In this document: piece after piece, positions 8,616-16,074 of the stretch
Numbering within the stretch: position 1 is the first letter of the stretch
How the letters are laid out: each line of letters starts with the position of its first letter
Assembly: GCA_016787285.1 (NCBI GenBank)
Contig: JAEUUV010000324.1
Location: 1 to 38,928 of the forward strand
DNA from: Saprospiraceae bacterium
Lineage (GTDB): Bacteria > Bacteroidota > Bacteroidia > Chitinophagales > Saprospiraceae
DNA: 38,928 bases
Reading direction: 5' to 3'
Translations under genes and position numbers: made by a program
Notes under the pieces: model-generated
Databases searched by the model: none
What the model was told of the DNA's origin: nothing
Seen by the model: only the letters and a program-made list of their open reading frames with translations

Positions 8616-8839
8616 CGTGTGAGAAATAAGTTGTTATCTTCGGCCACTCGTTGGGGCTTCGAAAAAAGTGTCACAGAGGCTCACGGAGTTTGAGAGGACA
8701 CAGAGTTTTTTTCCGATTAAGATTGGACGGATCCCTTCGGGATGACAAAACTCTGTGTCCTCTCAAACTCCGTGAGCCTCTGTGACACTTTTTTTATGCC
8801 ATGACGGGCAGACAATGTTCACAACTTATTTCTCACACG
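8616..8839. repeat. Nested palindromic intergenic element (19-bp outer arms, 48-bp inner stem)
   Basis: The outer arm at 8616-8634 (CGTGTGAGAAATAAGTTGT) is perfectly complementary to 8821-8839. Inside it, 8662-8709 is perfectly complementary to 8747-8794, a 48-bp stem built from AGTGTCACAGAGGCTCACGG and GAGAGGACACAGAG-type sequence. The 37-base loop contains a further ATCCC/GGGAT mini-hairpin. No open frame fits. It fills the gap between the thiolase stop and the stop of the minus-strand ATPase. It could be a MITE-like element, a mobile repeat, or a bidirectional terminator (A6/T7 flank the inner stem). Confidence 0.85.
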
Positions 8840-8850
8840 TTCCTAAATGA

Positions 8851-11337
8851 CTAACCGTTAGTCATTCTTCTCTGTAGTAAAAAAAACAACTTCCACACCT
8901 CAAACCAGCCTGTACTCACCAAAGCCGTAGCGGCACACAGGCCAATTTCACCCCAACCCAGGGGGGCCATCTGGAACAAGCCGGTCAGCCAGGGGACAAA
9001 CAAAACGGCTGCCAGAATACCCGTCGCCACGGCAAGCACCACCCAGATCAGGCGATTTTTAAACCGCAGGGTGCGGGCGATTGTAAATTCAAACGAACGG
9101 TTTACCAGGGTCAGGAAAACGTTGGCCATCATCAGGGTCGTGAACACGAACGCACGCGTTTTTTCCTCACTCGCCCCTTGTGCCACGGCGTAGTGGTACA
9201 GCGCGAGGATACCCGCCGTGATGACGACTCCCTGCAAGATGCTGATGCCCAGTTCGCGGGCGGTAAACAGGGGCGCATTCGGCGCACGGGGCGCTTTTTT
9301 CAGAATTCCGGGTTCGGAGGGTTCATTCTCGTAGGCTATCGCGCAGGTCGGATCCATGATCAGTTCCATAAAAATCACGTGAATCGGCGTCAGCATATGC
9401 AGGTACTTCCAGCCAAAGGCCAAGGGTGCCACCACCACAAGCACGATGGGCGTGTGGATGCTGAGGACGTAGCGGATCGCCTTGCGCAGGTTGTTGTAGA
9501 TGCGGCGCCCCATTTTCAGCGCGGTAACCATGCGCCGGAGGTCGTCGTCGAGCAAAACCATGGAGGCTGCCCCCTTGGCGATTTCGGTGCCGCGCCGCCC
9601 CATAGCCACCCCGATTTGGGCGGCTTTCAGGGCCGGGGCGTCGTTCACACCGTCGCCCGTCATGGCGACCACTTCGCCGTTTGCTTTCAACGCTTCCACC
9701 ACACGCAGTTTGGCGGCAGGAAACATCCGCGCAAACACATTGGTTTTTTCCACGACGGCACGCAGGTCGGCATCGGACATTTGCATGACCTGCTCGCCCG
9801 AAACAGCGCCGCCGTTGAGGTGCAGCCCGCTCTGTGCGGCAATGTTGAGGGCCGTTTCCGGATAATCGCCCGTGATCATTTTCACCTGAATGCCGGCATC
9901 GTAAAACTGGTTGAACACCGCGCGAATGTTGGGTTTGGGCGGGTCAAAAAGCGCCACTAAACCTTCGAATTCCCAGGGGAACAGGTCCTGATCGTCGGGA
10001 AAATCGGGTTTGTCCCAACGGGCAGAAGCCACCCCGAGGATGCGGTAGCCCTTCGAGGCGAGTTCGTGTGTTTTTTTCAAAACAGCCGTGCGCGTGTCGT
10101 CGTCCAGGCCTTGGCAAACCAGCAGAATACGCTCGACCGCGCCTTTCGTGGCTACCACCGTTTCGGCAGATTTCGACCGGTGTACATGGGTCATCATCGG
10201 CGGCACGCCTCCCAATGGATATTCTTGAACCATGCGAAAATCCGGACGGCGGTCGCGCTTGGTTTGCTCCGAATAGGCCGCGTGAATGGCCTGCTCCATC
10301 GCATCGAACGGCTCCGGCTCGCTGGCCCAGACGGCGTATTCGAGGCACCGACCACGTCCGCTGAAATCCACCACCTCGGCTACCGACATCCGGTTTTCGG
10401 TGATGGTGCCGGTTTTGTCCAGACAAATGACCGTAGCAGCGCCGAGGCTTTCGACCGTGCGGGGTTGTTTGACCAGGATTTTTTGTTTGGTCATCCGGTA
10501 CGCCCCCAGCGCCATGAAGGCCGTGAACGCTACCGGAATTTCTCCCGGAAACAAGGCCATTGCAAACGACAGGGAGAAAAGCAACGCAGCAAGGATCGCC
10601 CCGACGTAGTGGTAGTTGATGGCAAACACGAGCAAAAACGCCAGCAGTCCTGCCAGTACCATTTGCCGCACAAAGCGGTTGATCTGCATCTGCAGCGGGG
10701 TAGGTTCCTGCTCGATGGACTCAATGGACTTGCCCAGTTTGCCGAATTCCGTGCGAACACCTACCGCCTCTACCCTACCCATGCCCAAACCGCCGGCCAC
10801 CACTGTGCCCTGATACAGGCGGTTTTCGCCTTCGCGGACGGATTTACCGACCGGCAGCGATTCGCCGGTGAGCACGGCTTCGTCCACAGTCAGGTCATTG
10901 TGCTGCACCACCACGGCGTCGGCGGGAAGTCGTTCGCCTTCGGCAAACAGAATCAGGTCGCCCACCACAAGTTCTTCCGTGGGAATGGTCGTTTCCACGC
11001 CGCGCCGCCGCACGCGCACTTTGGGTTGGGCATACTGTCGCAGGGCTTCCAGGGCGCGTTCGCTGCGGTATTCCTGCACGATTTCGATGGCAATGACAAA
11101 GGCGATGGAAACCACCATCAGCCAGGCCTCGGTGGTATCACCGATAGCAAAATATAACCCGCAGGCCACTAGAAGCAGCAAAAAAACCGGCTCCTGAAAT
11201 ACCTCCAGAAAAATATGCCACACCTGCCGTTTGGGGCGCAGGTACAACACGTTGGCGCCGTGCCGGGTACGGCTGGCGCTTACTTCGGCGTCGGTGAGGC
11301 CGTCAGGGAGAATGTCGGAACGGGTTGGTGCGGACAC
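8851..11337 (-). CDS. Cation-translocating P-type ATPase (P2-like, probable Ca2+ or heavy-cation pump)
   Basis: This 828-aa pump starts at the GTG at 11337. A short N-terminal cation-ATPase domain (DGLTDAEV, RHGANVL) leads to two membrane helices and the actuator domain with VLTGESLPV. The phosphorylation motif is CLDKTGT (Asp307). The N-domain has the ATKGAVERIL motif, and the hinge shows ITGDYPETA and MTGDGVNDAPALK. Six further membrane helices at the C-terminus make the layout of a complete P2-type pump. The TM4 motif reads FPGEIPVAF where calcium pumps usually have PEGLP and relatives PEEFP, so ion specificity is uncertain. The frame stays open to 11502, but that part is the antisense of tRNA-Arg and its promoter, so I start after it. 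No ATG is available. It ends 12 bases from the palindromic element. Confidence 0.87.
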   Translation of the reverse strand: MSAPTRSDILPDGLTDAEVSASRTRHGANVLYLRPKRQVWHIFLEVFQEPVFLLLLVACGLYFAIGDTTEAWLMVVSIAFVIAIEIVQEYRSERALEALRQYAQPKVRVRRRGVETTIPTEELVVGDLILFAEGERLPADAVVVQHNDLTVDEAVLTGESLPVGKSVREGENRLYQGTVVAGGLGMGRVEAVGVRTEFGKLGKSIESIEQEPTPLQMQINRFVRQMVLAGLLAFLLVFAINYHYVGAILAALLFSLSFAMALFPGEIPVAFTAFMALGAYRMTKQKILVKQPRTVESLGAATVICLDKTGTITENRMSVAEVVDFSGRGRCLEYAVWASEPEPFDAMEQAIHAAYSEQTKRDRRPDFRMVQEYPLGGVPPMMTHVHRSKSAETVVATKGAVERILLVCQGLDDDTRTAVLKKTHELASKGYRILGVASARWDKPDFPDDQDLFPWEFEGLVALFDPPKPNIRAVFNQFYDAGIQVKMITGDYPETALNIAAQSGLHLNGGAVSGEQVMQMSDADLRAVVEKTNVFARMFPAAKLRVVEALKANGEVVAMTGDGVNDAPALKAAQIGVAMGRRGTEIAKGAASMVLLDDDLRRMVTALKMGRRIYNNLRKAIRYVLSIHTPIVLVVVAPLAFGWKYLHMLTPIHVIFMELIMDPTCAIAYENEPSEPGILKKAPRAPNAPLFTARELGISILQGVVITAGILALYHYAVAQGASEEKTRAFVFTTLMMANVFLTLVNRSFEFTIARTLRFKNRLIWVVLAVATGILAAVLFVPWLTGLFQMAPLGWGEIGLCAATALVSTGWFEVWKLFFLLQRRMTNG

Positions 11338-11388
11338 TGGATTTTTTGTGATGATGTTCCGGGGGATTTTTTTAAAATCAGAAAAACG

Positions 11389-11396
11389 TACCTTTG
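11389..11396 (+). promoter_or_regulatory. TAnnTTTG promoter -7 box for tRNA-Arg
   Basis: TACCTTTG matches the Bacteroidota -7 consensus TAnnTTTG and lies 22 bases before the tRNA 5' end. The -33 region is T-rich (around 11366-11373) but has no exact TTTG. Confidence 0.6.
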
Positions 11397-11418
11397 CAGC
11401 GTTGTTCTTTGAAGTTTT

Positions 11419-11491
11419 GGTCCCGTAGCTCAATGGATAGAGCACCTTCCTTCTAAGTAGGCGGTTACTGGTTCGACCCCAGTCGGGATCA
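11419..11491 (+). tRNA. tRNA-Arg (anticodon UCU)
   Basis: The sequence folds as a full cloverleaf of 73 bases. The acceptor stem GGTCCCG pairs with CGGGATC (one G-U). The D arm is GCTC/GAGC. The anticodon arm CCTTC/GTAGG (one T-T mismatch) carries the loop CTTCTAA with anticodon TCT. The T arm ACTGG/CCAGT has loop TTCGACC, and the discriminator base is A. CCA is not encoded. It reads AGA codons as Arg. The gene stands alone with its own promoter and terminator, and its antisense lies in the non-coding upstream part of the ATPase frame. Confidence 0.95.
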
Positions 11492-11500
11492 CAAAACAAC

Positions 11501-11543
11501 ACGGCGCAAGTGACAGGATATCGTCGCTTGCGCCGTTATTTTT
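11501..11543 (+). terminator. Rho-independent terminator after tRNA-Arg
   Basis: ACGGCGCAAG (11501-11510) pairs perfectly with CTTGCGCCGT (11527-11536), with a 16-base loop, and is followed by TATTTTTT. It starts 10 bases after the tRNA and ends at the rocD stop codon, so it may also limit the convergent rocD transcript. Confidence 0.8.
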
Positions 11544-12784
11544 TACCGTCCAAACCCCGTCAGTACCCGCTCGATGATGGAGCAGCAGTCGTCCAGTTGT
11601 GCCTCGGTCATCACGAGGGGCGGAGCAAAGCGGATGATATTGCCGTGTGTGGGTTTGGCCAAAAGACCATTCTCTGCCAGTTCGAGGCAGATGTTCCAGG
11701 CGGTTTTGCTGTCTTCCGTATCGTTGATGACCACAGCATTCAGCAGCCCTTTTCCGCGTACGAGTACCAGCAGGTCGGGGCGTTTTTGCACCAGTGCTTC
11801 CATGCGCTTGCGGAAAATTTGACCGAGTTTTTCAGCATTTTCGGCCAGGCGTTCGTCTGTTACCACCTTGAGCGCTTCCATTGCCACGGCGCACGCCAGC
11901 GGGTTTCCGCCGAATGTGGAGCCGTGCTCGCCGGGTTTCACCGTGAGCATCACTTCGTCGGAGGCCAGTACGGCGCTCACCGGGAATACACCGCCGGAGA
12001 GGGCCTTGCCCAGCACCAGGATGTCGGGCTTCACGTCGAAGTGATCGCAGCACAGGAGCCGTCCGGTGCGGGCAATGCCCGTCTGGACTTCATCGGCAAT
12101 CATCAGCACGTTGTATTCGGAACACAAGGCGCGCACGCCGGGAATGTAGTTGTCGTCGGGCACGACCACGCCGGCTTCGCCCTGAATCGGCTCGAACATA
12201 AACGCCGCCACATTCGGATCCTGAAAGGCTTTTTCAAGCGCGGGCAGGTCGTTGTACGGGATAATTTCGTAGCCGGGCATGAACGGCCCGAAGTCCTTGT
12301 ACGAGGTCGGATCAGTTGAGGCGGAAATGGCCGCCAGCGTGCGCCCCCAGAAGTTACCTTCCACGAACACGATTTTTGCCTTGTTCTCGGGCACGCCTTT
12401 CACGCGGTAGGCCCAGTGGCGGGCGAGTTTGATGGCGGTTTCCCCGCCTTCCACGCCGGTATTCATGGGCAATACGCGGTCGTAGCCGAAGTATTGGGTG
12501 ATAAACTCTGCGTAGGGTCCGAGCAGGTTATTGTAAAAAGCCCGGGAGGTCAGGGTAAGTTTTTGCGCCTGCTCCGTGAGCGCTCGGATGATGCGCGGGT
12601 GGCAGTGTCCCTGGTTGACGGCGCTGTAAGCCGACAGAAAATCGTAGTAACGTTTGTCTTCGACATCCCAGACAAAAACGCCTTCGCCGCGGGACAACAC
12701 AACCGGAAGCGGGTGATAATTGTGTGCGTTGTAGCGGTCTTCGAGTTCCATCAGTTCGGCGGAGGCCGTAGCGGTAATAGTCAT
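11543..12784 (-). CDS. rocD: Ornithine aminotransferase
   Basis: This 413-aa class III PLP aminotransferase converts L-ornithine and 2-oxoglutarate to glutamate 5-semialdehyde and glutamate, linking arginine catabolism to proline and glutamate. The N-terminus ([17 protein letters not shown]) and the tract [15 protein letters not shown] are typical of ornithine rather than acetylornithine or GABA transaminases. The PLP lysine is K260 in [10 protein letters not shown]231-E232-V in [13 protein letters not shown] contacts the cofactor pyridine nitrogen, and NFWGRT (144-149) is the usual substrate loop. The ATG at 12784 fits the family start; the longer frame upstream crosses the promoter palindrome. 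It has a TACATTTG promoter box inside an inverted repeat (12800-12839). Confidence 0.93.
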   Translation of the reverse strand: MTITATASAELMELEDRYNAHNYHPLPVVLSRGEGVFVWDVEDKRYYDFLSAYSAVNQGHCHPRIIRALTEQAQKLTLTSRAFYNNLLGPYAEFITQYFGYDRVLPMNTGVEGGETAIKLARHWAYRVKGVPENKAKIVFVEGNFWGRTLAAISASTDPTSYKDFGPFMPGYEIIPYNDLPALEKAFQDPNVAAFMFEPIQGEAGVVVPDDNYIPGVRALCSEYNVLMIADEVQTGIARTGRLLCCDHFDVKPDILVLGKALSGGVFPVSAVLASDEVMLTVKPGEHGSTFGGNPLACAVAMEALKVVTDERLAENAEKLGQIFRKRMEALVQKRPDLLVLVRGKGLLNAVVINDTEDSKTAWNICLELAENGLLAKPTHGNIIRFAPPLVMTEAQLDDCCSIIERVLTGFGR

Positions 12785-12799
12785 GGTGTGGTGGTGTGG

Positions 12800-12839
12800 T
12801 TGCGTGATTGAGCGTGCAAATGTACGCCCAATCACGCAA
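12800..12839. promoter_or_regulatory. Inverted repeat spanning the rocD promoter (candidate operator)
   Basis: TTGCGTGATTG (12800-12810) is perfectly complementary to CAATCACGCAA (12829-12839). A shorter inner pair CGT/ACG also flanks the -7 box at 12817-12824. Eleven-bp arms centred on a promoter suit the binding of a dimeric regulator; the regulator is unknown. The repeat could alternatively form a hairpin in the leader. Confidence 0.55.
12817..12824 (-). promoter_or_regulatory. TAnnTTTG promoter -7 box for rocD
   Basis: On the minus strand 12824-12817 reads TACATTTG, the Bacteroidota -7 consensus, 32 bases before the rocD ATG. It sits between the arms of the inverted repeat at 12800-12839. 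No exact -33 TTTG is visible at 19-20 bases. Confidence 0.6.
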
Positions 12840-12852
12840 TCGCACTACCCCG

Positions 12853-13449
12853 TCAGTCGCGCACGGGTTTGCGGTAACGGCCCCATGAAAACCCGAAGCG
12901 GAGTGTAGCCTGCCCGTAGGCGCCCGACAACTGCTCGTCGGAAAGGCTGATGTTGCTGTCGGTCACAAAGCGGTAGCCGCCTTCGAGCACGAGGTGAAAC
13001 CAGCGCAACAAATTAATTTCCACCCCGGCAGAGGGCTGAATGACAAAAATCCGGTCTTCGCCTTCGTTAGCGAATCGCACGGTTCCGCGGCCCGCATCCA
13101 CGTTGATGACCGGGTGTACGGCGCGAAACTTCTGGAAACCGTAGCCGAGGCTGACCGTCCGCCAGCGGATGTCGAAGGGCTGGCTGGTCTGGTTGTCCCA
13201 CAGGATATTGTCGCTCAGGTCGTACCCGCCAAGGCCGATGGTCAGGGCTTTGCCGAATTCCAGGCCGAAATGCCAGCCGTACACATAACTGTTTGTGTTG
13301 CCGAAACGGGTCATCTGGTGTTTGGTGCCGGCCCATATTCCCGAAAAACCGAGGTTGCGGGTGCCGAGCACGGTTTCTTCATTTTGAGCAAATGCAGAAA
13401 GAAACATCAGGGAAAAGGCGGCGGAAAGCAGGGAGGTTTTGATGCGCAT
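12853..13449 (-). CDS. Putative outer-membrane beta-barrel protein, hypothetical
   Basis: This 198-aa protein has a clear signal peptide (MRIKTSLLSAAFSLMFLSAFAQ, cleavage near 22). The remainder alternates hydrophobic and polar residues with many aromatics and Gly (GWHFGLEFGKALTIGLGG, TVSLGYGF, FHLVLEGGYRF, ATLRFGFSWG), as in small 8-10 stranded outer-membrane barrels. The family is not recognised and function is unknown. The gene has one of the best promoters in the window (13560-13590) and a leader with a hairpin near its predicted 5' end. It lies 68 bases upstream of rocD on the same strand, but rocD has its own promoter. Confidence 0.75.
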   Translation of the reverse strand: MRIKTSLLSAAFSLMFLSAFAQNEETVLGTRNLGFSGIWAGTKHQMTRFGNTNSYVYGWHFGLEFGKALTIGLGGYDLSDNILWDNQTSQPFDIRWRTVSLGYGFQKFRAVHPVINVDAGRGTVRFANEGEDRIFVIQPSAGVEINLLRWFHLVLEGGYRFVTDSNISLSDEQLSGAYGQATLRFGFSWGRYRKPVRD

Positions 13450-13509
13450 GGCTGTCGTTGTTTTGAATGGTGACCAAAAAATTCAATTGCCCAACCGACA
13501 CCGGAGGCA

Positions 13510-13554
13510 GCAAAATGGTTGCACGGCCGGGACTTGGCAGCGGCAACATTTTGC
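13510..13554 (-). repeat. Hairpin at the predicted 5' end of the barrel-protein leader
   Basis: GCAAAATGGTTGC (13510-13522) pairs with GCAACATTTTGC (13543-13554), with one bulged base and a 20-base loop. It begins about 6 bases downstream of the TAGTTTTG box, so it would be the first structure in the transcript. It may protect the mRNA 5' end; that role is inference. Confidence 0.45.
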
Positions 13555-13559
13555 ATTTT

Positions 13560-13590
13560 CAAAACTACCTCTTAACGCACGTTAACCAAA
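13560..13590 (-). promoter_or_regulatory. Full Bacteroidota promoter (TTTG-N19-TAGTTTTG)
   Basis: On the minus strand TTTG (13590-13587) is followed after exactly 19 bases by TAGTTTTG (13567-13560), matching both the -33 and -7 consensus. It drives the barrel-protein gene starting at 13449 and lies directly behind the DUF4199 stop at 13592. Confidence 0.75.
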
Positions 13591-13591
13591 C

Positions 13592-14107
13592 TCAGGAGCG
13601 GCGCAGGATGGCGGCGGAGAGCAACGTAACGGCCAGCCCGACCGGGAACGGTTCCAGAAATGTGAAGGCTATCTTGACCAGCGGGTTTTTGTACATCTCC
13701 TTGAACTGCTCCATTTCTGCGGTTTTTTCGGCAATTTTCTCTGCCGAAGCCCCACCGGCCTGAAGTTGCTGAATCATAAACTCCGAATACTTGTCCATGA
13801 AGTCGGTCATCAGCGTGTTCGACACCACAAACCAGGTGGCCACATAAATTGCACAAGAAATGAGTGTGATCATCAGTCCCACCTGAAAAGCCTTCCCGAA
13901 TGAAATCACGCCTGAAGCAACCTGGTCGCGGTAAGCCCGCACGCCGAAAAAGACAAACAACATACTGAGCACAATACCGGTGTAGCCGAAAACTTCGCCA
14001 TGGGAGAATCTGCCGGGGTCGTTGCCGAGGTAAAGGGCCATGCAAAACATCATAACGGCGCCCACAGCGCCGGAAATCAGACCGTACTTCAGAATCAAAT
14101 TTTTCAT
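13592..14107 (-). CDS. DUF4199 family membrane protein
   Basis: This 171-aa protein has four hydrophobic segments: ISGAVGAVMMFCMALYLG (about 11-28), IVLSMLFVFFGVRAY (about 45-59), VGLMITLISCAIYVATWFVV (about 76-95), and a C-terminal one around 150-167 after a Gln/Glu/Lys-rich helix (EKIAEKTAEMEQFKEMY). The arrangement and the opening MKNLILKYGLISGAVG fit DUF4199, a Bacteroidota membrane family of unknown function. It follows the LuxR-type gene by 92 bases on the same strand with no promoter motif between, so the two are probably co-transcribed. Confidence 0.8.
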   Translation of the reverse strand: MKNLILKYGLISGAVGAVMMFCMALYLGNDPGRFSHGEVFGYTGIVLSMLFVFFGVRAYRDQVASGVISFGKAFQVGLMITLISCAIYVATWFVVSNTLMTDFMDKYSEFMIQQLQAGGASAEKIAEKTAEMEQFKEMYKNPLVKIAFTFLEPFPVGLAVTLLSAAILRRS

Positions 14108-14199
14108 AGATCAAAACATTAGGTAAACAGATGGGGCAAAGGACGGTGGGCGGACGAAGGGCGGCTTCATACTTTCGGGTGATTTCCACACCGGACGCC

Positions 14200-14682
14200 T
14201 CAATCATGCTTTTGGGTGAGCGGCGCGATCAGTCCCAATGCCCGCGCGCGTTCCACGGCTTGCGTGCGGCGCTGGGCATCCAGTTTGGAAAACAGGTTGG
14301 ACGTGTGCGTTTTCACCGTGTTCAGGGAAACGAACATCTGTGCGGCAATTTCCTGGTTGCTCAAGCCCCGGGCGATGAGTTGCAGCACTTCGTACTCGCG
14401 TTGTGTGATGCGGTATTGGGCCAGCGTGCGTTCCAGTGCAGCGCCGTCGAGCGGTGGAAGGGGCGCATGCGCCGTTGTTCCAGTTTGCCGAACCACCCCG
14501 CGACGCCCCAGCCAAAGGCCGATAACCGCAAAAACTACCGCAATCAGGCCCAGGTACAGTTCAAACGCGTGATCCACCACCAGCAGCCGGTACCGGACGG
14601 TTTGCAACGACGCCAGCAACAGACCCAGGGCCAGGCCGTACAACAGGATGGTTCGGAATGGAAATATCTTTGGCTGTTCCAC
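14200..14682 (-). CDS. Membrane-anchored LuxR-type transcriptional regulator
   Basis: This 160-aa protein has two membrane helices (about 12-30, ILLYGLALGLLLASLQ; about 42-59, LYLGLIAVVFAVIGLWLG). The C-terminus is a LuxR helix-turn-helix: ITQREYEVLQLIARGLSNQEIA (starting at about 92), then SLNTVKTHTSNLF and KLDAQRRTQAVERA. It has no receiver domain, so it is a short regulator tethered to the membrane, likely sensing or being held by a membrane partner such as the DUF4199 protein next to it. I chose the GTG at 14682. The other candidate, the GTG at 14739, lies beyond a strong terminator hairpin (14695-14730) that would then be coding and give Lys/Phe-rich nonsense. There is no ATG start, so the start is the weak point of this call. 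Confidence 0.8.
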   Translation of the reverse strand: MEQPKIFPFRTILLYGLALGLLLASLQTVRYRLLVVDHAFELYLGLIAVVFAVIGLWLGRRGVVRQTGTTAHAPLPPLDGAALERTLAQYRITQREYEVLQLIARGLSNQEIAAQMFVSLNTVKTHTSNLFSKLDAQRRTQAVERARALGLIAPLTQKHD

Positions 14683-14694
14683 GGAGCAAAAATG

Positions 14695-14730
14695 AAAAAA
14701 GCCGTCCGGGTTCCGAACGGCTTTTTTTTT
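14695..14730. terminator. Bidirectional rho-independent terminator
   Basis: AAAAAAGCCGT (14695-14705) pairs with ACGGCTTTTTT (14717-14727), with a small inner CGG/CCG pair and T-runs on both strands. It lies 20 bases after the stop of the minus-strand T9SS gene at 14750 and just before the LuxR-type start. Confidence 0.8.
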
Positions 14731-14749
14731 GAAAATCACAAAAACCGGA

Positions 14750-15928
14750 TCAGGGTTTTACTACCACGAGGCGCTTGGTGCCGATGATCGTGCCTTTGCG
14801 ATTAACTAAACTGTAGAGGTAGGTGCCCTTGCTGAAATTTTCCAGGTCAACCGAAACGAGACGTTTACCGGATGCCTGGAAGGTGTCTTTCCAAACCACT
14901 TTACCTACGATGTTGAAAATCTTGAGCGTGTACTCGTCTGAAGGCAGGTTGTTGCACTCAAAGCGCACCCAGTCAATGGCCGGATTGGGCTGTGCCAAAA
15001 CACTGGCCGTACCGGGCGCTTCTGTCGGTTCAGGCGTGGAGGTAAGCACGGCTATGTTTTTGAAGCGAACATTCTGGATCGTGTCGAGGGTAAAATTTGC
15101 GGTCACTGCCGCCAGTTCTTCCTTGTGTACGTCGCTCAGGAAGCGGTAGGTGATGGTGGAATCGGCGCCGAGAAGGTTTTCAAAACCGCTACCCCCGAGA
15201 AACGAGGTGATGTCAATCCAGGTGCCAAAAGGCGGAACCACTACGATACGCGCCTCCATGATGGTGGTCGTTTTTTCCACCTGCTTTTCCCGAAGTACCG
15301 GCAGGGGCATGGACAATCCCGGAATTTTCAGGCTGCCCCAGGCATCCACAGTATCCGCTTGTGTCTGGTTCACGCGCACGCGAATGGAATCAATGAATTG
15401 CCCGCCCGGAACCCCGGCCAGCAGACTGTCGAAAAACGGTGGCAAGTCATTTACGGAGAATGGGATCGTCAGGTTATAGGTGCCGCCATTGGTTTTTCCG
15501 TAGGTCAACGGTGCGGTGCGGTCTACCAGCGGAGGCGAGAAGCGACCCAGGGCATTCGGCGCAAACGGAAGTGCTGCGCCTGCGGTGAAACCCATCAGTT
15601 CCACTTTGGTAGCGGTGACATTGTAGTACGTTTCGGCGCCACCTTGTGCCTTGGTCAGCAAGTCTGCTCCGGGAAAAGAAGCGGAACTGCTTCCCTGGTT
15701 GGGCGCCAGAAAGATAGTTTGAGTGGTTTGGCCGAATTTAAGCCCGGAAAAATCCCAGAGTTGATTGCCGCCGGCCGGTGTAATGAAGTTGATCGCCGGA
15801 GAAGGATCGAGGTCTATGGCATATCGGAAGGTGTCGCCCACTACCGGGAAGGTGGCAGCCGAGACGGTAATTTGCGCTGAAGCATGCAGGTTCAGGGCGG
15901 AAAGTAAAACAAGTAGCATTCTCTTCAT
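14750..15928 (-). CDS. Secreted protein with T9SS type A sorting domain
   Basis: This 392-aa protein has a signal peptide (MKRMLLVLLSALNLHASAQ) and a C-terminal T9SS type A tail of about 80 residues: AQPNPAIDWVRFECNN, YTLKIFNIVGKVVWKD, FSKGTYLYSLVNRKG and a basic KRLVVVKP end. The roughly 280-residue middle (starting VVGDTFRYAIDLDP, GNQLWDFSGL) is beta-rich and recalls uncharacterised T9SS cargo of Saprospiraceae; I do not recognise a catalytic motif. The ATG at 15928 places the signal peptide at the N-terminus; the open frame further upstream crosses the promoter. The protein is likely exported to the cell surface. A terminator follows at 14695-14730. Confidence 0.85.
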   Translation of the reverse strand: MKRMLLVLLSALNLHASAQITVSAATFPVVGDTFRYAIDLDPSPAINFITPAGGNQLWDFSGLKFGQTTQTIFLAPNQGSSSASFPGADLLTKAQGGAETYYNVTATKVELMGFTAGAALPFAPNALGRFSPPLVDRTAPLTYGKTNGGTYNLTIPFSVNDLPPFFDSLLAGVPGGQFIDSIRVRVNQTQADTVDAWGSLKIPGLSMPLPVLREKQVEKTTTIMEARIVVVPPFGTWIDITSFLGGSGFENLLGADSTITYRFLSDVHKEELAAVTANFTLDTIQNVRFKNIAVLTSTPEPTEAPGTASVLAQPNPAIDWVRFECNNLPSDEYTLKIFNIVGKVVWKDTFQASGKRLVSVDLENFSKGTYLYSLVNRKGTIIGTKRLVVVKP

Positions 15929-15989
15929 TGGATTGTAGATGCTAAAATAAGTTTGTGAGATGGAGGTGCTTCTCTTGGTATGTTTGCTC

Positions 15990-15997
15990 CAAAGGTA
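15990..15997 (-). promoter_or_regulatory. TAnnTTTG promoter -7 box for the T9SS gene at 14750
   Basis: Minus-strand 15997-15990 reads TACCTTTG, 61 bases before the ATG at 15928. It lies in an AT-rich intergenic stretch; the -33 element is not clear. Confidence 0.5.
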
Positions 15998-16074
15998 CGG
16001 CTCTTTTGCCCGAATATTAAAGCGGCAAAATTTGCAATAGACGACATAGGTCGGCAACAGTCAAAACCGGGCCG

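Noticed and set aside
10066-11157. Long plus-strand open frame opposite the P-type ATPase
   Set aside because: It is a shadow of the ATPase coding strand with no recognisable protein features.
11338-11502. N-terminal extension of the P-type ATPase
   Set aside because: It is the antisense of tRNA-Arg and its promoter, so open only by chance.
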